The notes beneath the pieces are model-generated. The model was given only the letters and a program-made list of their open reading frames with translations, did no database searches and was not told the DNA's origin. DNA of 56,154 nt from Betaproteobacteria bacterium (GTDB lineage: Bacteria > Pseudomonadota > Gammaproteobacteria > Burkholderiales > Thiobacillaceae): assembly GCA_020061585.1 (NCBI GenBank), contig JAGUXX010000225.1, positions 1 to 56,154 of the forward strand. Reading direction: 5' to 3'. Made by a program: the position numbers and the translations under genes. Below, in pieces: positions 46,892 through 56,154 of this stretch; position 1 is the stretch's first letter; each line of letters opens with the position of its first letter.

Positions 46892-48220
46892 TCATGCCGC
46901 CCGCCGCTGAGCGGTTTCGGCTTGCCGGGCCTCGGCCTGGCGCGCAAACCATTTCTCGGCCTCCGCGTCCCAGTCGTCGGTACGGATGTAGGGGTTGGTG
47001 CGCGGATGGATGATCATGTTCGGGTCGATCTCCACGCCGATGCCTTCCAGGAAGTTGACCAGGCCGATGCGCTCGATCATCTCGCCGGTGCGTTCGTGCT
47101 CCAGTGCGTTCTCGGCGAAGAAGTCGAGCACGCCGCGCGCCAGATCGTTGAGTTTTTCGAAGTCCGCGTCGGATTCCAGCTTCATGAACGGGATGATCAC
47201 CGTGCCCATGGTGGCGCCGATCTTCAGCACGCCCTTGCCGCCGATCAGGATGGTGACGCCCTTGTCCTTGCCCGGCAGCAAGGCGCCCGGCATGACGTTG
47301 AGACAATGCATGCAGCGCACGCAGTTGTGGTTGTCAATCGCCATTTCGGTATCCAGGCCGATGCGCAACACCGATTCGTGTTGCTTCGCCGGCGTACCGA
47401 ACTCGCGCAGCGTGATCGCCTTGGTCGGGCACAGGCTGACCACCATGTTGACCACGTCGTTGATCGAGTGGCTGTCCATCCATTCCTTGGCGACCGATTC
47501 GTTGGTCTGGATGTTGTCGCGCCAGGTGCCGATGGTCGCCATGTCGGAACGCTGGATGGCGTTGACGCAATCGTTCGGGCAACCGGAAAACTTGAACTTG
47601 AATTTGTACGGCAGGCTGGGCCGATGCATGTCGTCGATGTTGTTGTTGATCACCGTGCGCAGGGCGCGCGCCTCGTCGTAATTGGACATCTCGCAACGCG
47701 CCGCGCCGACGCAGGACATCGAAGTACGCAGCGCCGGGCCGGCGCCGCCCATGTCGAATCCCAGCGCATTGAGGTTGTCGAACGCCTTCTGCACGTTCTC
47801 GCTCTTGATGCCCTGGAACATGATGTCGCCGGACTGGCCGTGGAAGGCGATCAGTCCGGAGCCGCCGGATTCGACCCAGGTATCCGCCAACTTGCGCAGC
47901 AGGTCGGAGCTGTAATGCATGCCGGCCGGCGGTTGCACGCGCAGGGTATGGAATTCCGCCGCTTCGGGAAACAGCGGCTTGCCGTTGGCGTCCTTGAGTT
48001 CGGTAAAACGCGGAATGATGCCGCCGCCATAACCGATGACGCCGACCGTGCCGCCTTTCCAATAACCGATTTTGGTCCGATACGAGGTTTCCAGTTGACC
48101 GAGCAGGTCGCCCATCATCGGGTGGCCCTCGGCGAGGCGCTTGAGACCGGTAACGAACGACGGCCACGGGCCGGATTCGAGTTGATCGAGCATGGGCGTG
48201 TCGGGCAGGGTGTTCATCAT
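46892..48220 (-). CDS. dsrA: Dissimilatory sulfite reductase alpha subunit (DsrA), without dsrB
   Basis: A 442-residue DsrA. Siroheme-[4Fe-4S] ligands are C170 and C176 (SMSCVGAARCEMS) and C214 and C218 (FSGCPNDCVNAI), matching the C-x5-C and C-x3-C pattern of the alpha subunit. A ferredoxin domain has C264 (SLCPTKAI) and C300, C303, C306 (NCVRCMHCLN). In sulfur oxidisers the reverse DsrAB oxidises sulfane sulfur to sulfite in the cytoplasm. The usual partner dsrB and the dsrEFHCMKLJOPN genes are not adjacent: a palindromic element and a kinase operon follow. Two adjacent ATGs (48220, 48217) fit AGGAGG. It is divergent from the SUF operon. Confidence 0.9.
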   Translation of the reverse strand: MMNTLPDTPMLDQLESGPWPSFVTGLKRLAEGHPMMGDLLGQLETSYRTKIGYWKGGTVGVIGYGGGIIPRFTELKDANGKPLFPEAAEFHTLRVQPPAGMHYSSDLLRKLADTWVESGGSGLIAFHGQSGDIMFQGIKSENVQKAFDNLNALGFDMGGAGPALRTSMSCVGAARCEMSNYDEARALRTVINNNIDDMHRPSLPYKFKFKFSGCPNDCVNAIQRSDMATIGTWRDNIQTNESVAKEWMDSHSINDVVNMVVSLCPTKAITLREFGTPAKQHESVLRIGLDTEMAIDNHNCVRCMHCLNVMPGALLPGKDKGVTILIGGKGVLKIGATMGTVIIPFMKLESDADFEKLNDLARGVLDFFAENALEHERTGEMIERIGLVNFLEGIGVEIDPNMIIHPRTNPYIRTDDWDAEAEKWFARQAEARQAETAQRRAA

Positions 48221-48255
48221 GCGTCCTCCTGGTGCTTGAATGGCTGATCTGGCTA

Positions 48256-48280
48256 TTAGTTTAGTAATTCAGTCGGGAAT
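48256..48280. promoter_or_regulatory. IscR type 1-like operator between dsrA and the SUF operon
   Basis: This 25-base site agrees with the E. coli IscR type 1 consensus, as I recall it, at 21 of 25 positions; the core AATTCAGTCGGG contains the well-conserved right half YAGTCRR. It is 36 bp from the dsrA start and 90 bp from the Rrf2 regulator start. As the next gene encodes an IscR-family (Rrf2) regulator, it is a credible autoregulatory operator that could also control dsrA. Confidence 0.55.
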
Positions 48281-48369
48281 TCAAAGCAGGAATTTCTTTA
48301 GGAACGGTATGTCGGCCGCGGAACTAAACAGGACTGTATTGATCCTATATGGCAAAAACTGGAGGCCGC

Positions 48370-48858
48370 ATGTTACGCATCGCCAAACTCACTGATTACG
48401 CCGTTGGCTTGACGACCCGCATGGCGGCCATGCCGGAAACGCGGATCAGCGCCCAGCAACTGGCCGGCGAACTTGGTTTGCCGGCGCCGACGGTAGCCGC
48501 GCTGCTGAAGAAGCTGAGCCGCGCCGGACTGGTGGTCAGCCTGCGTGGCGTCGATGGCGGTTACCTGTTGGCGCGGCCGGCGCGGTCGATCTCGGTGGCC
48601 GACATTATCGCCGCCATCGAGGGTCCGGTGGCGTTGACCGAATGCGCGTTGCGCGCCGGCGTATGCGGACTGGAGGCGGCCTGCGCCACCCGCGACAACT
48701 GGCGCCTGATCAGCCGCGCGGTGCGGGTGGCGCTGGAGGCGGTCAGCCTGGCCGATATGGCAGGAGATATGACCAGCCATCCTGCCTTGCCGAAGGCGTC
48801 GGCCGGGGATGCGCGGCTGCTGTATTGCGCGGCGCCGCAACCGACGCCGCCCGACTAG
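48370..48858 (+). CDS. Rrf2-family SUF operon regulator
   Basis: A 162-residue winged-helix repressor of the Rrf2/IscR family, of the type found at the head of SUF operons in Xanthomonas and betaproteobacteria. The HTH is [24 protein letters not shown], followed by the wing [15 protein letters not shown] and the sensing region with [16 protein letters not shown], where three cysteines (as in IscR) can hold an Fe-S cluster. GGAGG is at 48361-48365, fixing the ATG at 48370 over one at 48349. It precedes sufB by 8 bp. Confidence 0.9.
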   Translation: MLRIAKLTDYAVGLTTRMAAMPETRISAQQLAGELGLPAPTVAALLKKLSRAGLVVSLRGVDGGYLLARPARSISVADIIAAIEGPVALTECALRAGVCGLEAACATRDNWRLISRAVRVALEAVSLADMAGDMTSHPALPKASAGDARLLYCAAPQPTPPD

Positions 48859-48866
48859 GAGCGATC

Positions 48867-50315
<1,449 letters not shown>

Positions 50316-50339
50316 GTTGTGTCGAAGAAGGAGCAAGTC

Positions 50340-51107
50340 ATGCTGCAAATCCGCAATCTGCATGTCGCCATCGGCGGCAAACCCATACTCAACGGCATCG
50401 ACCTGACCATTCATCCCGGCGAAGTGCATGCCATCATGGGCCCGAATGGCTCGGGAAAAAGCACGCTGGCGCAGGTCCTGGCCGGGCGCGACGGTTATGA
50501 CATCAGCGCCGGCAGCGTGCATTACCTGGATAAAGACCTGCTGCCGCTGACGCCGGAACAACGCGCCCGCGCCGGCATCTTCCTGGCCTTTCAGTACCCG
50601 TTGGAGATTCCCGGCGTCGCCAACGTGCAATTGCTGCGCACCGCCCTCAACGGCCAGCGCCGCGCGCGCGGCGAAGCCGAGATGGACGCCATCGATTTCC
50701 TCGAATACGTGAAGGACAAACTGGTCCTGCTCGGCATGGACGACAGCTTCCTGTATCGCTCGGTCAACGAAGGTTTTTCCGGCGGCGAGAAGAAGCGCAA
50801 CGAGATACTGCAGATGGCGGTGCTGGAGCCGCGTCTGGCGATTCTCGACGAAACCGATTCGGGGCTGGATATCGACGCGCTACAGGTCGTCGCGCATGGC
50901 GTCAACAGCCTGCGCGGCCCGGAGCGGGCGATTGTTCTGGTGACCCACTACCAACGCCTGTTGAACTACATCGTGCCGGACCAGGTGCATGTCCTGGCCG
51001 GCGGCCGCATCGTCCGCTCCGGCGGCCGTGAACTGGCCGAAGAGCTGGACAGCAAAGGCTATGCCTGGCTGGACGACAAGGCCGAATTCATCGAGGCCAG
51101 CCCATGA
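50340..51107 (+). CDS. sufC: Fe-S assembly ATPase SufC
   Basis: A 255-residue ABC-type ATPase that binds SufB and SufD. Walker A GPNGSGKST is at 34-42, the signature is FSGGEKKRNEILQM, and the Walker B region AILDETDSGLDIDAL has the conserved SufC 'ETDSGLDID' pattern; the H-loop is VTHYQRLL. ATG at 50340 has AAGGAG 6-7 bases upstream and replaces a less likely GTG frame from 50319. It overlaps sufD by four bases. Confidence 0.96.
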   Translation: MLQIRNLHVAIGGKPILNGIDLTIHPGEVHAIMGPNGSGKSTLAQVLAGRDGYDISAGSVHYLDKDLLPLTPEQRARAGIFLAFQYPLEIPGVANVQLLRTALNGQRRARGEAEMDAIDFLEYVKDKLVLLGMDDSFLYRSVNEGFSGGEKKRNEILQMAVLEPRLAILDETDSGLDIDALQVVAHGVNSLRGPERAIVLVTHYQRLLNYIVPDQVHVLAGGRIVRSGGRELAEELDSKGYAWLDDKAEFIEASP

Positions 51108-52375
51108 TCACGCCCACTGCCTATCGCGAGGCGCTGTCCCGCATTGACGCACCCGGCAAGTTTGCCGCCGCGCGTCAGTCAGCGCTGGAAAAATTCCTGC
51201 AAGCCGGCCTGCCCGACAGCCACCTGGAAGACTGGCGCTATATCTCGCTGGAGCATCTGGAGCGCATGCCGCTGCATGCCCCGGCGGATCCGCCGCTGGC
51301 ATTGCCGGCCCTGGAGGACTATCCAGGCGCTGTGCTGGCCTATCTGGATGACCGTCTGGTCTGGCGGGACACCACGTTGCCGGCAACCATGCTGGGGACG
51401 CTGGCGGACGCCATCGGCGGCGCAGCGGCAACATCGACGCCGGTGGCCTTCGGCAGTCTTGCCGGCAACGCTTCACTCACCCAGCTCAACGCCGCGCTCT
51501 GGCGCGAAGGCGCTTGCCTGCGCGTGCCGGCCGGAGAGCGCCTGCGCCAGCCGGTGTTCCTCCGTTTCGCCGCCGCCGAAGCCGATGCGATGCTGTATCC
51601 GCGCGTCTTCGTCCACATGGCCGTGGGCTCGGACGCCATCCTGGTGGAACATTTTGTCGGCGATCCCGACATCGAATACTGGCAAAACCCGGTCACGGAA
51701 ATCGTCCTGGAAGCCGGTGCGCGGCTGACCCATCTGCGCATCATCGAAGACAGCAAGCTGGCCACCCACACTGGTCTCACCGCCGTGCATCAGGCCAGCG
51801 ACAGCAGCTACCGCGCGCTCAACCTGACGCTGGGCGGGCAGGTCGCCCGCCACGAACTCAATCTTGTACTGGGGGAAAGCGGCGCGGAAGCCAGGCTCGA
51901 CGGAGTTTTCATTGCCGCCGGCCGCAGCCGCACCGAGCAGCATCTGCGCATCACCCACCAGGCGCCGCGCGGCAACAGCCGCACGCTCTACCGCGGCTTG
52001 GCCGACGCGCGTGGACGTGGTGTGTTCGACGGTCGCGTCGAAGTGCGGCCACACGCCGACGCCAGCGACGCCCAGCAATCCAGCCGCAATCTGCTGCTGT
52101 CGCCGCATGCCGAGATCGACGCCAAGCCGCAACTTGAGATCTACGCCGACGATGTCCGATGCAGCCACGCCGCCACGGTCGGCAGCCTGGACGAAGACGC
52201 CCTGTTCTACCTGAGCAGCCGCGGCATCGATGCCGACACCGCGCGGCGCTTGTTGCTGGAAGCCTTCATCGACGAGGCGCTGGGCCTGCTCGACGACACC
52301 GGATTGCGCGACTGGTTGATGCCTCGGCTGCGCGCCAGCCTGCCACGCGGCCAGGCAATGGAGCCGCTGTCATGA
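51104..52375 (+). CDS. sufD: Fe-S assembly protein SufD
   Basis: A 423-residue SufD, heterodimer partner of SufB in the scaffold. The N-terminal helical region (REALSRIDAPGKFAAARQSA) is followed by the right-handed beta-helix core (LTHLRIIEDSKLATHTGLTA, GRSRTEQHLRITHQAPRGNS) and the conserved SufBD C-terminus QLEIYADDVRCSHAATVGSL with EDALFYLSSRGID. Overlaps sufC upstream and sufU downstream by four bases each. Confidence 0.95.
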   Translation: MITPTAYREALSRIDAPGKFAAARQSALEKFLQAGLPDSHLEDWRYISLEHLERMPLHAPADPPLALPALEDYPGAVLAYLDDRLVWRDTTLPATMLGTLADAIGGAAATSTPVAFGSLAGNASLTQLNAALWREGACLRVPAGERLRQPVFLRFAAAEADAMLYPRVFVHMAVGSDAILVEHFVGDPDIEYWQNPVTEIVLEAGARLTHLRIIEDSKLATHTGLTAVHQASDSSYRALNLTLGGQVARHELNLVLGESGAEARLDGVFIAAGRSRTEQHLRITHQAPRGNSRTLYRGLADARGRGVFDGRVEVRPHADASDAQQSSRNLLLSPHAEIDAKPQLEIYADDVRCSHAATVGSLDEDALFYLSSRGIDADTARRLLLEAFIDEALGLLDDTGLRDWLMPRLRASLPRGQAMEPLS

Positions 52376-52860
52376 ACGCGCCGTTGTCAGCCGAGATGCG
52401 CGAGCTCTACGAACAAGTGATCCTGGAACACAACCGCCACCCGCGGCATTACCCGGAGAATCCGCCGGGCAGCAACCATCATGCGCACGGCTTCAATCCC
52501 TTGTGCAATGACGAAATCAACCTGCACCTCAGGGTCGAGGACGGCGTGATCCAGGCCGTGGGCTTCGAAGGCGCCGGCTGCGCCGTGTCGATCGCCTCCG
52601 CCTCGATGATGACCGAGGCGGTGCGGGGCAAGACCCTGGCTGAGGTACACAGCCTGTTCGGCAAGGTCCACGCCATGCTGGCCGAGGACGGTCCGCTGGA
52701 AGAGGTGGGCAAGCTCAAGGTGCTGGCCGGTGTTACGGCATTTCCGATGCGGGTGAAGTGCGCCACGTTGGCCTGGCACACGCTGCAAGCCGCGCTGGAG
52801 AACCGCGCCGACACCGTCAGCACGGAAGAACCCGCGCCATCCTGCCCACAACCCGCATGA
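52372..52860 (+). CDS. sufU: SufU/IscU-type Fe-S scaffold or sulfur-transfer protein
   Basis: A 162-residue member of the NifU N-domain/SufU family. Metal-binding residues are all present: C45 and D47 (NPLCND), C70 (GAGCAVSIASAS) and C130 (RVKCATLAW), and the C-terminal tail ends in EEPAPSCPQPA. SufU proteins normally take sulfur from SufS; the sufS gene that usually lies between sufD and sufU in such operons is not here, as the sufU ATG overlaps the sufD stop. The length and ASASMM spacing suit SufU rather than IscU. Confidence 0.9.
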   Translation: MNAPLSAEMRELYEQVILEHNRHPRHYPENPPGSNHHAHGFNPLCNDEINLHLRVEDGVIQAVGFEGAGCAVSIASASMMTEAVRGKTLAEVHSLFGKVHAMLAEDGPLEEVGKLKVLAGVTAFPMRVKCATLAWHTLQAALENRADTVSTEEPAPSCPQPA

Positions 52861-52867
52861 GCTTGCC

Positions 52868-53209
52868 ATGAACATCCTGCAACGGCTCGGTCGCAAACTC
52901 GTCGAACAGGGGCTGCGCGAGCGGGTCATCGAAGCCCTGCGCGAGATCCGCGATCCCGAGATACCGATCAATATCTACGACCTGGGCCTGATCTATGGCC
53001 TCGACATCGACGCCATGGGTCGGGTCGACATCCGCATGACCCTGACCGCCCCAGCCTGCCCGGTCGCCCAGTCCTTTCCGGCCCAGGTCGAAGCCGCCGT
53101 GGCGGCGGTATACGGCGTCAGCCGGGCGCATGTCGAGCTGGTCTGGGAACCGGCCTGGGACAACAGCCGCCTGAACGAAGCGGCGCGGCTGCAACTGGGG
53201 CTGGTCTGA
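52868..53209 (+). CDS. sufT: SufT (MIP18/DUF59) Fe-S maturation factor
   Basis: A 113-residue DUF59 protein. The family motif REIRDPEIPINIYDLGLIYG includes the DPE(I/V)xxxIxxLGLI core, followed by MTLTAPACPVAQSFPAQVEA with the family cysteine, and ELVWEPAWDNSRLNEAARLQ. SufT proteins help load Fe-S clusters onto client enzymes. Start follows 7 bp after sufU; the stop overlaps the next ATG. Confidence 0.9.
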   Translation: MNILQRLGRKLVEQGLRERVIEALREIRDPEIPINIYDLGLIYGLDIDAMGRVDIRMTLTAPACPVAQSFPAQVEAAVAAVYGVSRAHVELVWEPAWDNSRLNEAARLQLGLV

Positions 53210-53529
53210 TGTCCACCTGGGTCGACGTGGCGCTGGTGGCCGATTTCCCCGCCGGCACGCGACGGGTGATCGACGTGGATGGGGCGCGCGTGGTCGTGTT
53301 CCATCTGGACGATGGCTATTACGCCATCGAGGATGTCTGCACGCATGACGGCGGTGAACTCGCCGGCGGCGAACTGGTCGGCCGTGAAATCGTCTGTCCG
53401 CGCCACGGCGCCCGTTTCGACCTGAAAACCGGCGCGGTTACCGCGCCACCCGCCTGCGAGGCGGTGGCGGTGCTGCCGCTCAAGGTCGACGACGGCTGGC
53501 TACGGGTGCGCGACGACCGCTGGGATTGA
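53209..53529 (+). CDS. Rieske-type [2Fe-2S] ferredoxin
   Basis: A 106-residue soluble Rieske protein. Ligands are C44-T-H46 and C63-P-R-H66, separated as in dioxygenase-type ferredoxins. Such proteins end SUF operons in several betaproteobacteria and are usually assigned a general electron-transfer role. The last 50 bp overlap the 3' end of the convergent response-regulator gene, which is unusual for such GC-rich genes. It overlaps sufT by one base. Confidence 0.9.
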   Translation: MSTWVDVALVADFPAGTRRVIDVDGARVVVFHLDDGYYAIEDVCTHDGGELAGGELVGREIVCPRHGARFDLKTGAVTAPPACEAVAVLPLKVDDGWLRVRDDRWD

Positions 53530-54166
53530 TGCCGACCAAACCCAGCGACCGCGCGTGCAGGGCCGCTTCGGCGCGGCTGCCGATATTCAGTTTGCGGTAG
53601 ATGTTTTTCACGTGATCGCCCACGGTATGCCGCGAAATATCCAGTTCGACGGCGATATCCGCAATGCGGATGCCCTGCGCCAGCAGACCCAGCACCTCGC
53701 GCTCGCGGGCGCTGAGTTCGATCGCGCCGATCGGGTTGGCGTCGGGCGGCGCCTGAAAATGCCGCAGCAATTTCCGCGCGATGGCCGGCGACAGCGGCGG
53801 CTGGCCGTCGACGATGCCGCGCAACTGCCGGGTCAGCCAGTCGACCGGGTGATCCTTCAGCAGATAACCTTGAGCGCCGGCCTGCAAGGCCTGGAACAGA
53901 TGCTCGTCATCGTCATAGATGCTCGCCACCACCACGGCGCAGTGCGGCTGCCGCTCACTCAGGCAGGTAATGACTTCGAGGCCGCTGCCGTCGGGCAGGC
54001 CGAGGTCGACCAGCGCCAGGTCGAAGCATTCGGCGGACAGCGTCCGTCTGGCCTCCGCGACGCTCGCGGCGCGCACGCAACGCGCCGCCGGGAAGGCGCC
54101 GAGCACGGCATTTTCCAGGATGGCCAGAGCCTCGGGCAGATCGTCGACCAGCAGCACATTGTTCAT
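53480..54166 (-). CDS. NarL/LuxR-type response regulator
   Basis: A 228-residue two-domain regulator. The receiver has D54 in LALVDLGLPDG, and the LuxR-type HTH is IELSAREREVLGLLAQGIRI with AVELDISRHTVGDHVKNIYR. A start at 54550 is too long; ATG at 54166 overlaps the kinase stop by four bases. The C-terminal tail (PSGRRAPVASRRRP) extends about 14 residues past the usual family end and is the part that overlaps the Rieske gene; so the tail may be a stop-codon loss. Confidence 0.9.
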   Translation of the reverse strand: MNNVLLVDDLPEALAILENAVLGAFPAARCVRAASVAEARRTLSAECFDLALVDLGLPDGSGLEVITCLSERQPHCAVVVASIYDDDEHLFQALQAGAQGYLLKDHPVDWLTRQLRGIVDGQPPLSPAIARKLLRHFQAPPDANPIGAIELSAREREVLGLLAQGIRIADIAVELDISRHTVGDHVKNIYRKLNIGSRAEAALHARSLGLVGINPSGRRAPVASRRRP

Positions 54167-56154
54167 GGTTGTACCTCGCGCGGCAGGGGCAAGCGGATCG
54201 ATACATGCGTGCCGCCCTCGGGGCGCGCCTGGATATCCAGGCTGCCGCCATATTCCGCCAGGCGCAACCGCATGCCGCGCAGACCGCGTCCTTCCCGCCA
54301 AGCGTCGACGGCAGTCGGCGGGCCGTCGTTCAACAAGTTGAGATCCAGAGCCTGTGCGTACTGAGTGATATGCACATCGATGCAGGTCGGTCCGGCATGT
54401 TTCAAGGCATTGCTGAGGCTCTCGCGCAGGGCGCGCTCGATCAGGATTTTTTGCCGTGAACCGAGCCGGCGATCGGCTTGCTCGACATGCGTCCGCCAGG
54501 CCAGTTCGACGTTGGCCGCCTCGCAGCGGCTGGTCGCCTCGGCGCGCCAATCGGCCAGCGCTTCCGCCATCGGCACCGGCTCGGCATCCAGCGCGGCCAA
54601 CGCGGCGCGCAGATCATTCATCGCGGCGCGCGCCAGTTCCGCCATGGCTGGCGTGTGGGCATGGTGGATCAACATCAGCAGCCGGGCGCCGACATCGTCG
54701 TGCATGTCGCGGGCGATGCGCCGGCGCTCTTCCAGCGCGCCGCGCTGTTGCGCCTCGCGGCCGGTCTCGGCCTGATGCATCAATTGGATCAGGGCGTCCA
54801 TGAACGAGGCGTCCTCGGAGGAAAACAGGCGCCCGCCGTTATCGGGGTGACGCAGATAACGTGCGCCGACACCGACGCAAGCCGGTACCGAGAGCGCCAG
54901 TCCCTCTTCCTCGATGCGCGTCGCGAGAGGCTCGGCGGGCATGATGGCAAGTTCCAGCGGCGCATATAGCCGCCGCAACAAGCTGTCCCATAAGGGCTCT
55001 CGCTCGGCGGGCGAAGCTTGCAGCGCGATGCCCACCACATCCGGCAGCAGTTCATGCAGTTGCAGGCGTGGCCGATGGGTAAAGCGATGCCATAGCCAAT
55101 GTCGCAGCGGCAGATACAACAAACCGACGATCCACACCGAAGCCAGCAGCGCCTGCGTGGTGGTCCATTGCAGCGTCAGGAAAAACAAGGCATCCAGCCC
55201 GACGATCGCCAACGCGCCACCCAGCCAGATCAGCAGTCGATACGCCCAGACATCCAGTTCGAACAGGCGGTAGCGACCCAGACCCAGGCCGATGCCAATG
55301 TAGATGAACAGAAAGAACCCGAACGCGTAGCCCTGCGGCAACGGCGGCAGCCAGCCCAGGCTGACGGTCGCGACGCTGCTCAGGATGAACAGTCCGCTGC
55401 CCAGCAACAACGACAGCATGAACCAGCGCAAGGCGGCGCGATTCGCCGGTTCGCCCTTGCTGCGCCGCCATTGCGCGATGCCCAGCAGCAAGGCCAGCAA
55501 CATCGCGCTCATCACCGCGTAACGATGCCCCCAGTCCAGATCCGGCGCCAGCCGCAAGGCTTCGATCAGCCACCACAGCGTGTAGAACCCGAACAGCGCG
55601 GCCAGGTAGCGCGGGCGCAGCATCGGTTTCGGGTAGCACAGAAAAGTGCCGACCAGCGCCGCGCCGAACATCAGCGCGCCGAAGTGGTTGAGCGCGCTCA
55701 AGCCCTGGAACAGACTTCCGTCGATGGCAATCTCGCGTGTGCTGTAGACCGCCGCCGGCAGGGCGAATACCGGAAAGCTCAGACCGGTAATGGCGAACAT
55801 CCGCGCCCCCCAGTCGCCTGGCCGCAAAGCCCAGACCCAGCCGGCGATCAGACAGCCGCTGGCCGCGACCGCCAGTTGGAACCAGAATGCGCCCGGCAGC
55901 GCCGACCATGGCCGCGCCAGCGGCTCGACCGGAGTGGCGACGCGCGTCGTATCGGCGGATTGCCATTCCATAAGCACCTGTCGCGCATTCAGCGTCGCGG
56001 CAAGCGCGGTCTGGCGGACGAAAAAAGCGTCCATTTCGACATAGTTCGCGACGACATCCGGTTCCTCCAGCAAATCGCCGGCATTGACCGGCAGCGTATC
56101 GCCGCCGCCGGCGGCGCGCAGGCCGAGCAGGCGCGCGCCGGCGGGAATGTCGGC
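54163..56154 (-). CDS. Multi-TM sensor histidine kinase (NarX-type core), N-terminus cut off by window edge
   Basis: The frame remains open to the window edge (at least 663 residues); the codon at 56071-56073 is an internal TTG, not necessarily the start. The visible protein has an N-terminal region with about eight membrane segments (from FQLAVAASGCLIAGWVWALR to WIVGLLYLPL), a coiled-coil linker with GALEERRRIARDMHDDVGAR as the HisKA_3 H-box and a HATPase domain with ALRESLSNALKHAG (N-box), GRGLRGMRLRLAEYGG and the final SIRLPLPRE. It partners the overlapping NarL-type regulator. The extreme N-terminal piece (ADIPAGARLLGLRAAGGGDT) resembles a PDZ-like fold. Confidence 0.88.
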   Translation of the reverse strand, partial: ADIPAGARLLGLRAAGGGDTLPVNAGDLLEEPDVVANYVEMDAFFVRQTALAATLNARQVLMEWQSADTTRVATPVEPLARPWSALPGAFWFQLAVAASGCLIAGWVWALRPGDWGARMFAITGLSFPVFALPAAVYSTREIAIDGSLFQGLSALNHFGALMFGAALVGTFLCYPKPMLRPRYLAALFGFYTLWWLIEALRLAPDLDWGHRYAVMSAMLLALLLGIAQWRRSKGEPANRAALRWFMLSLLLGSGLFILSSVATVSLGWLPPLPQGYAFGFFLFIYIGIGLGLGRYRLFELDVWAYRLLIWLGGALAIVGLDALFFLTLQWTTTQALLASVWIVGLLYLPLRHWLWHRFTHRPRLQLHELLPDVVGIALQASPAEREPLWDSLLRRLYAPLELAIMPAEPLATRIEEEGLALSVPACVGVGARYLRHPDNGGRLFSSEDASFMDALIQLMHQAETGREAQQRGALEERRRIARDMHDDVGARLLMLIHHAHTPAMAELARAAMNDLRAALAALDAEPVPMAEALADWRAEATSRCEAANVELAWRTHVEQADRRLGSRQKILIERALRESLSNALKHAGPTCIDVHITQYAQALDLNLLNDGPPTAVDAWREGRGLRGMRLRLAEYGGSLDIQARPEGGTHVSIRLPLPREVQP

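Overview
The window comes from a GC-rich chromosome that looks betaproteobacterial and chemolithoautotrophic. The pilMNOPQ operon divergent from a PBP1A gene, the XrtA/PEP-CTERM-type prsK-prsR regulators beside an EpsB-type sugar transferase, and the SUF operon headed by an Rrf2 regulator all fit the Nitrosomonadales/Rhodocyclales neighbourhood. A dsrA gene, a Calvin-cycle/glycolysis run (transketolase, GAPDH, PGK, pyruvate kinase, class II aldolase) and an energy-converting-hydrogenase-like complex suggest a sulfur-oxidising or otherwise lithoautotrophic lifestyle. The taxonomic placement is inference; no rRNA or tRNA gene is present.

Layout. 1-1.9 kb: truncated rsmE, a redoxin and an inositol-monophosphatase-family gene. 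2.2-9.3 kb: tkt-gap-pgk-pyk-fba, all on the + strand, with a strong hairpin after tkt and GTGAAA-type repeat blocks on both sides of pgk. 9.5-10.6 kb: purC, whose stop codon lies inside the terminal inverted repeat of a ~300 bp MITE-like element. 10.65-18.5 kb (- strand): prsR, prsK, an epsB-like gene, a conserved unknown and mrcA. 18.7-25.8 kb: pilMNOPQ followed by a lipoprotein with Ig-like repeats.

26.2-38.9 kb is the most interesting part. A sigma-54 activator and its histidine kinase are divergent from an operon that begins at a near-consensus -24/-12 promoter with an upstream palindrome. The operon runs: small ORF, Usp-like protein, SulP transporter, then six genes of a complex I/hydrogenase-4-like membrane complex. 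The large subunit has lost both CxxC nickel-ligand motifs, so it should not be a [NiFe] hydrogenase. The complex belongs with the Ehr (hydrogenase-related) group, and its physiological reaction is open.

38.9-46.5 kb: a spermidine-synthase-like protein, a periplasmic rhodanese, a chemoreceptor, a DUF486 membrane protein, and a three-gene phosphorelay ending in a GGDEF-EAL protein. 46.7-53.5 kb: a 171 bp palindromic element, an orphan dsrA without dsrB, an IscR-type operator-like site, then rrf2-sufB-sufC-sufD-sufU-sufT-Rieske with no sufS. The window ends in a NarL-type response regulator and a truncated multi-TM histidine kinase. No IS element, CRISPR array, tRNA or rRNA was seen.
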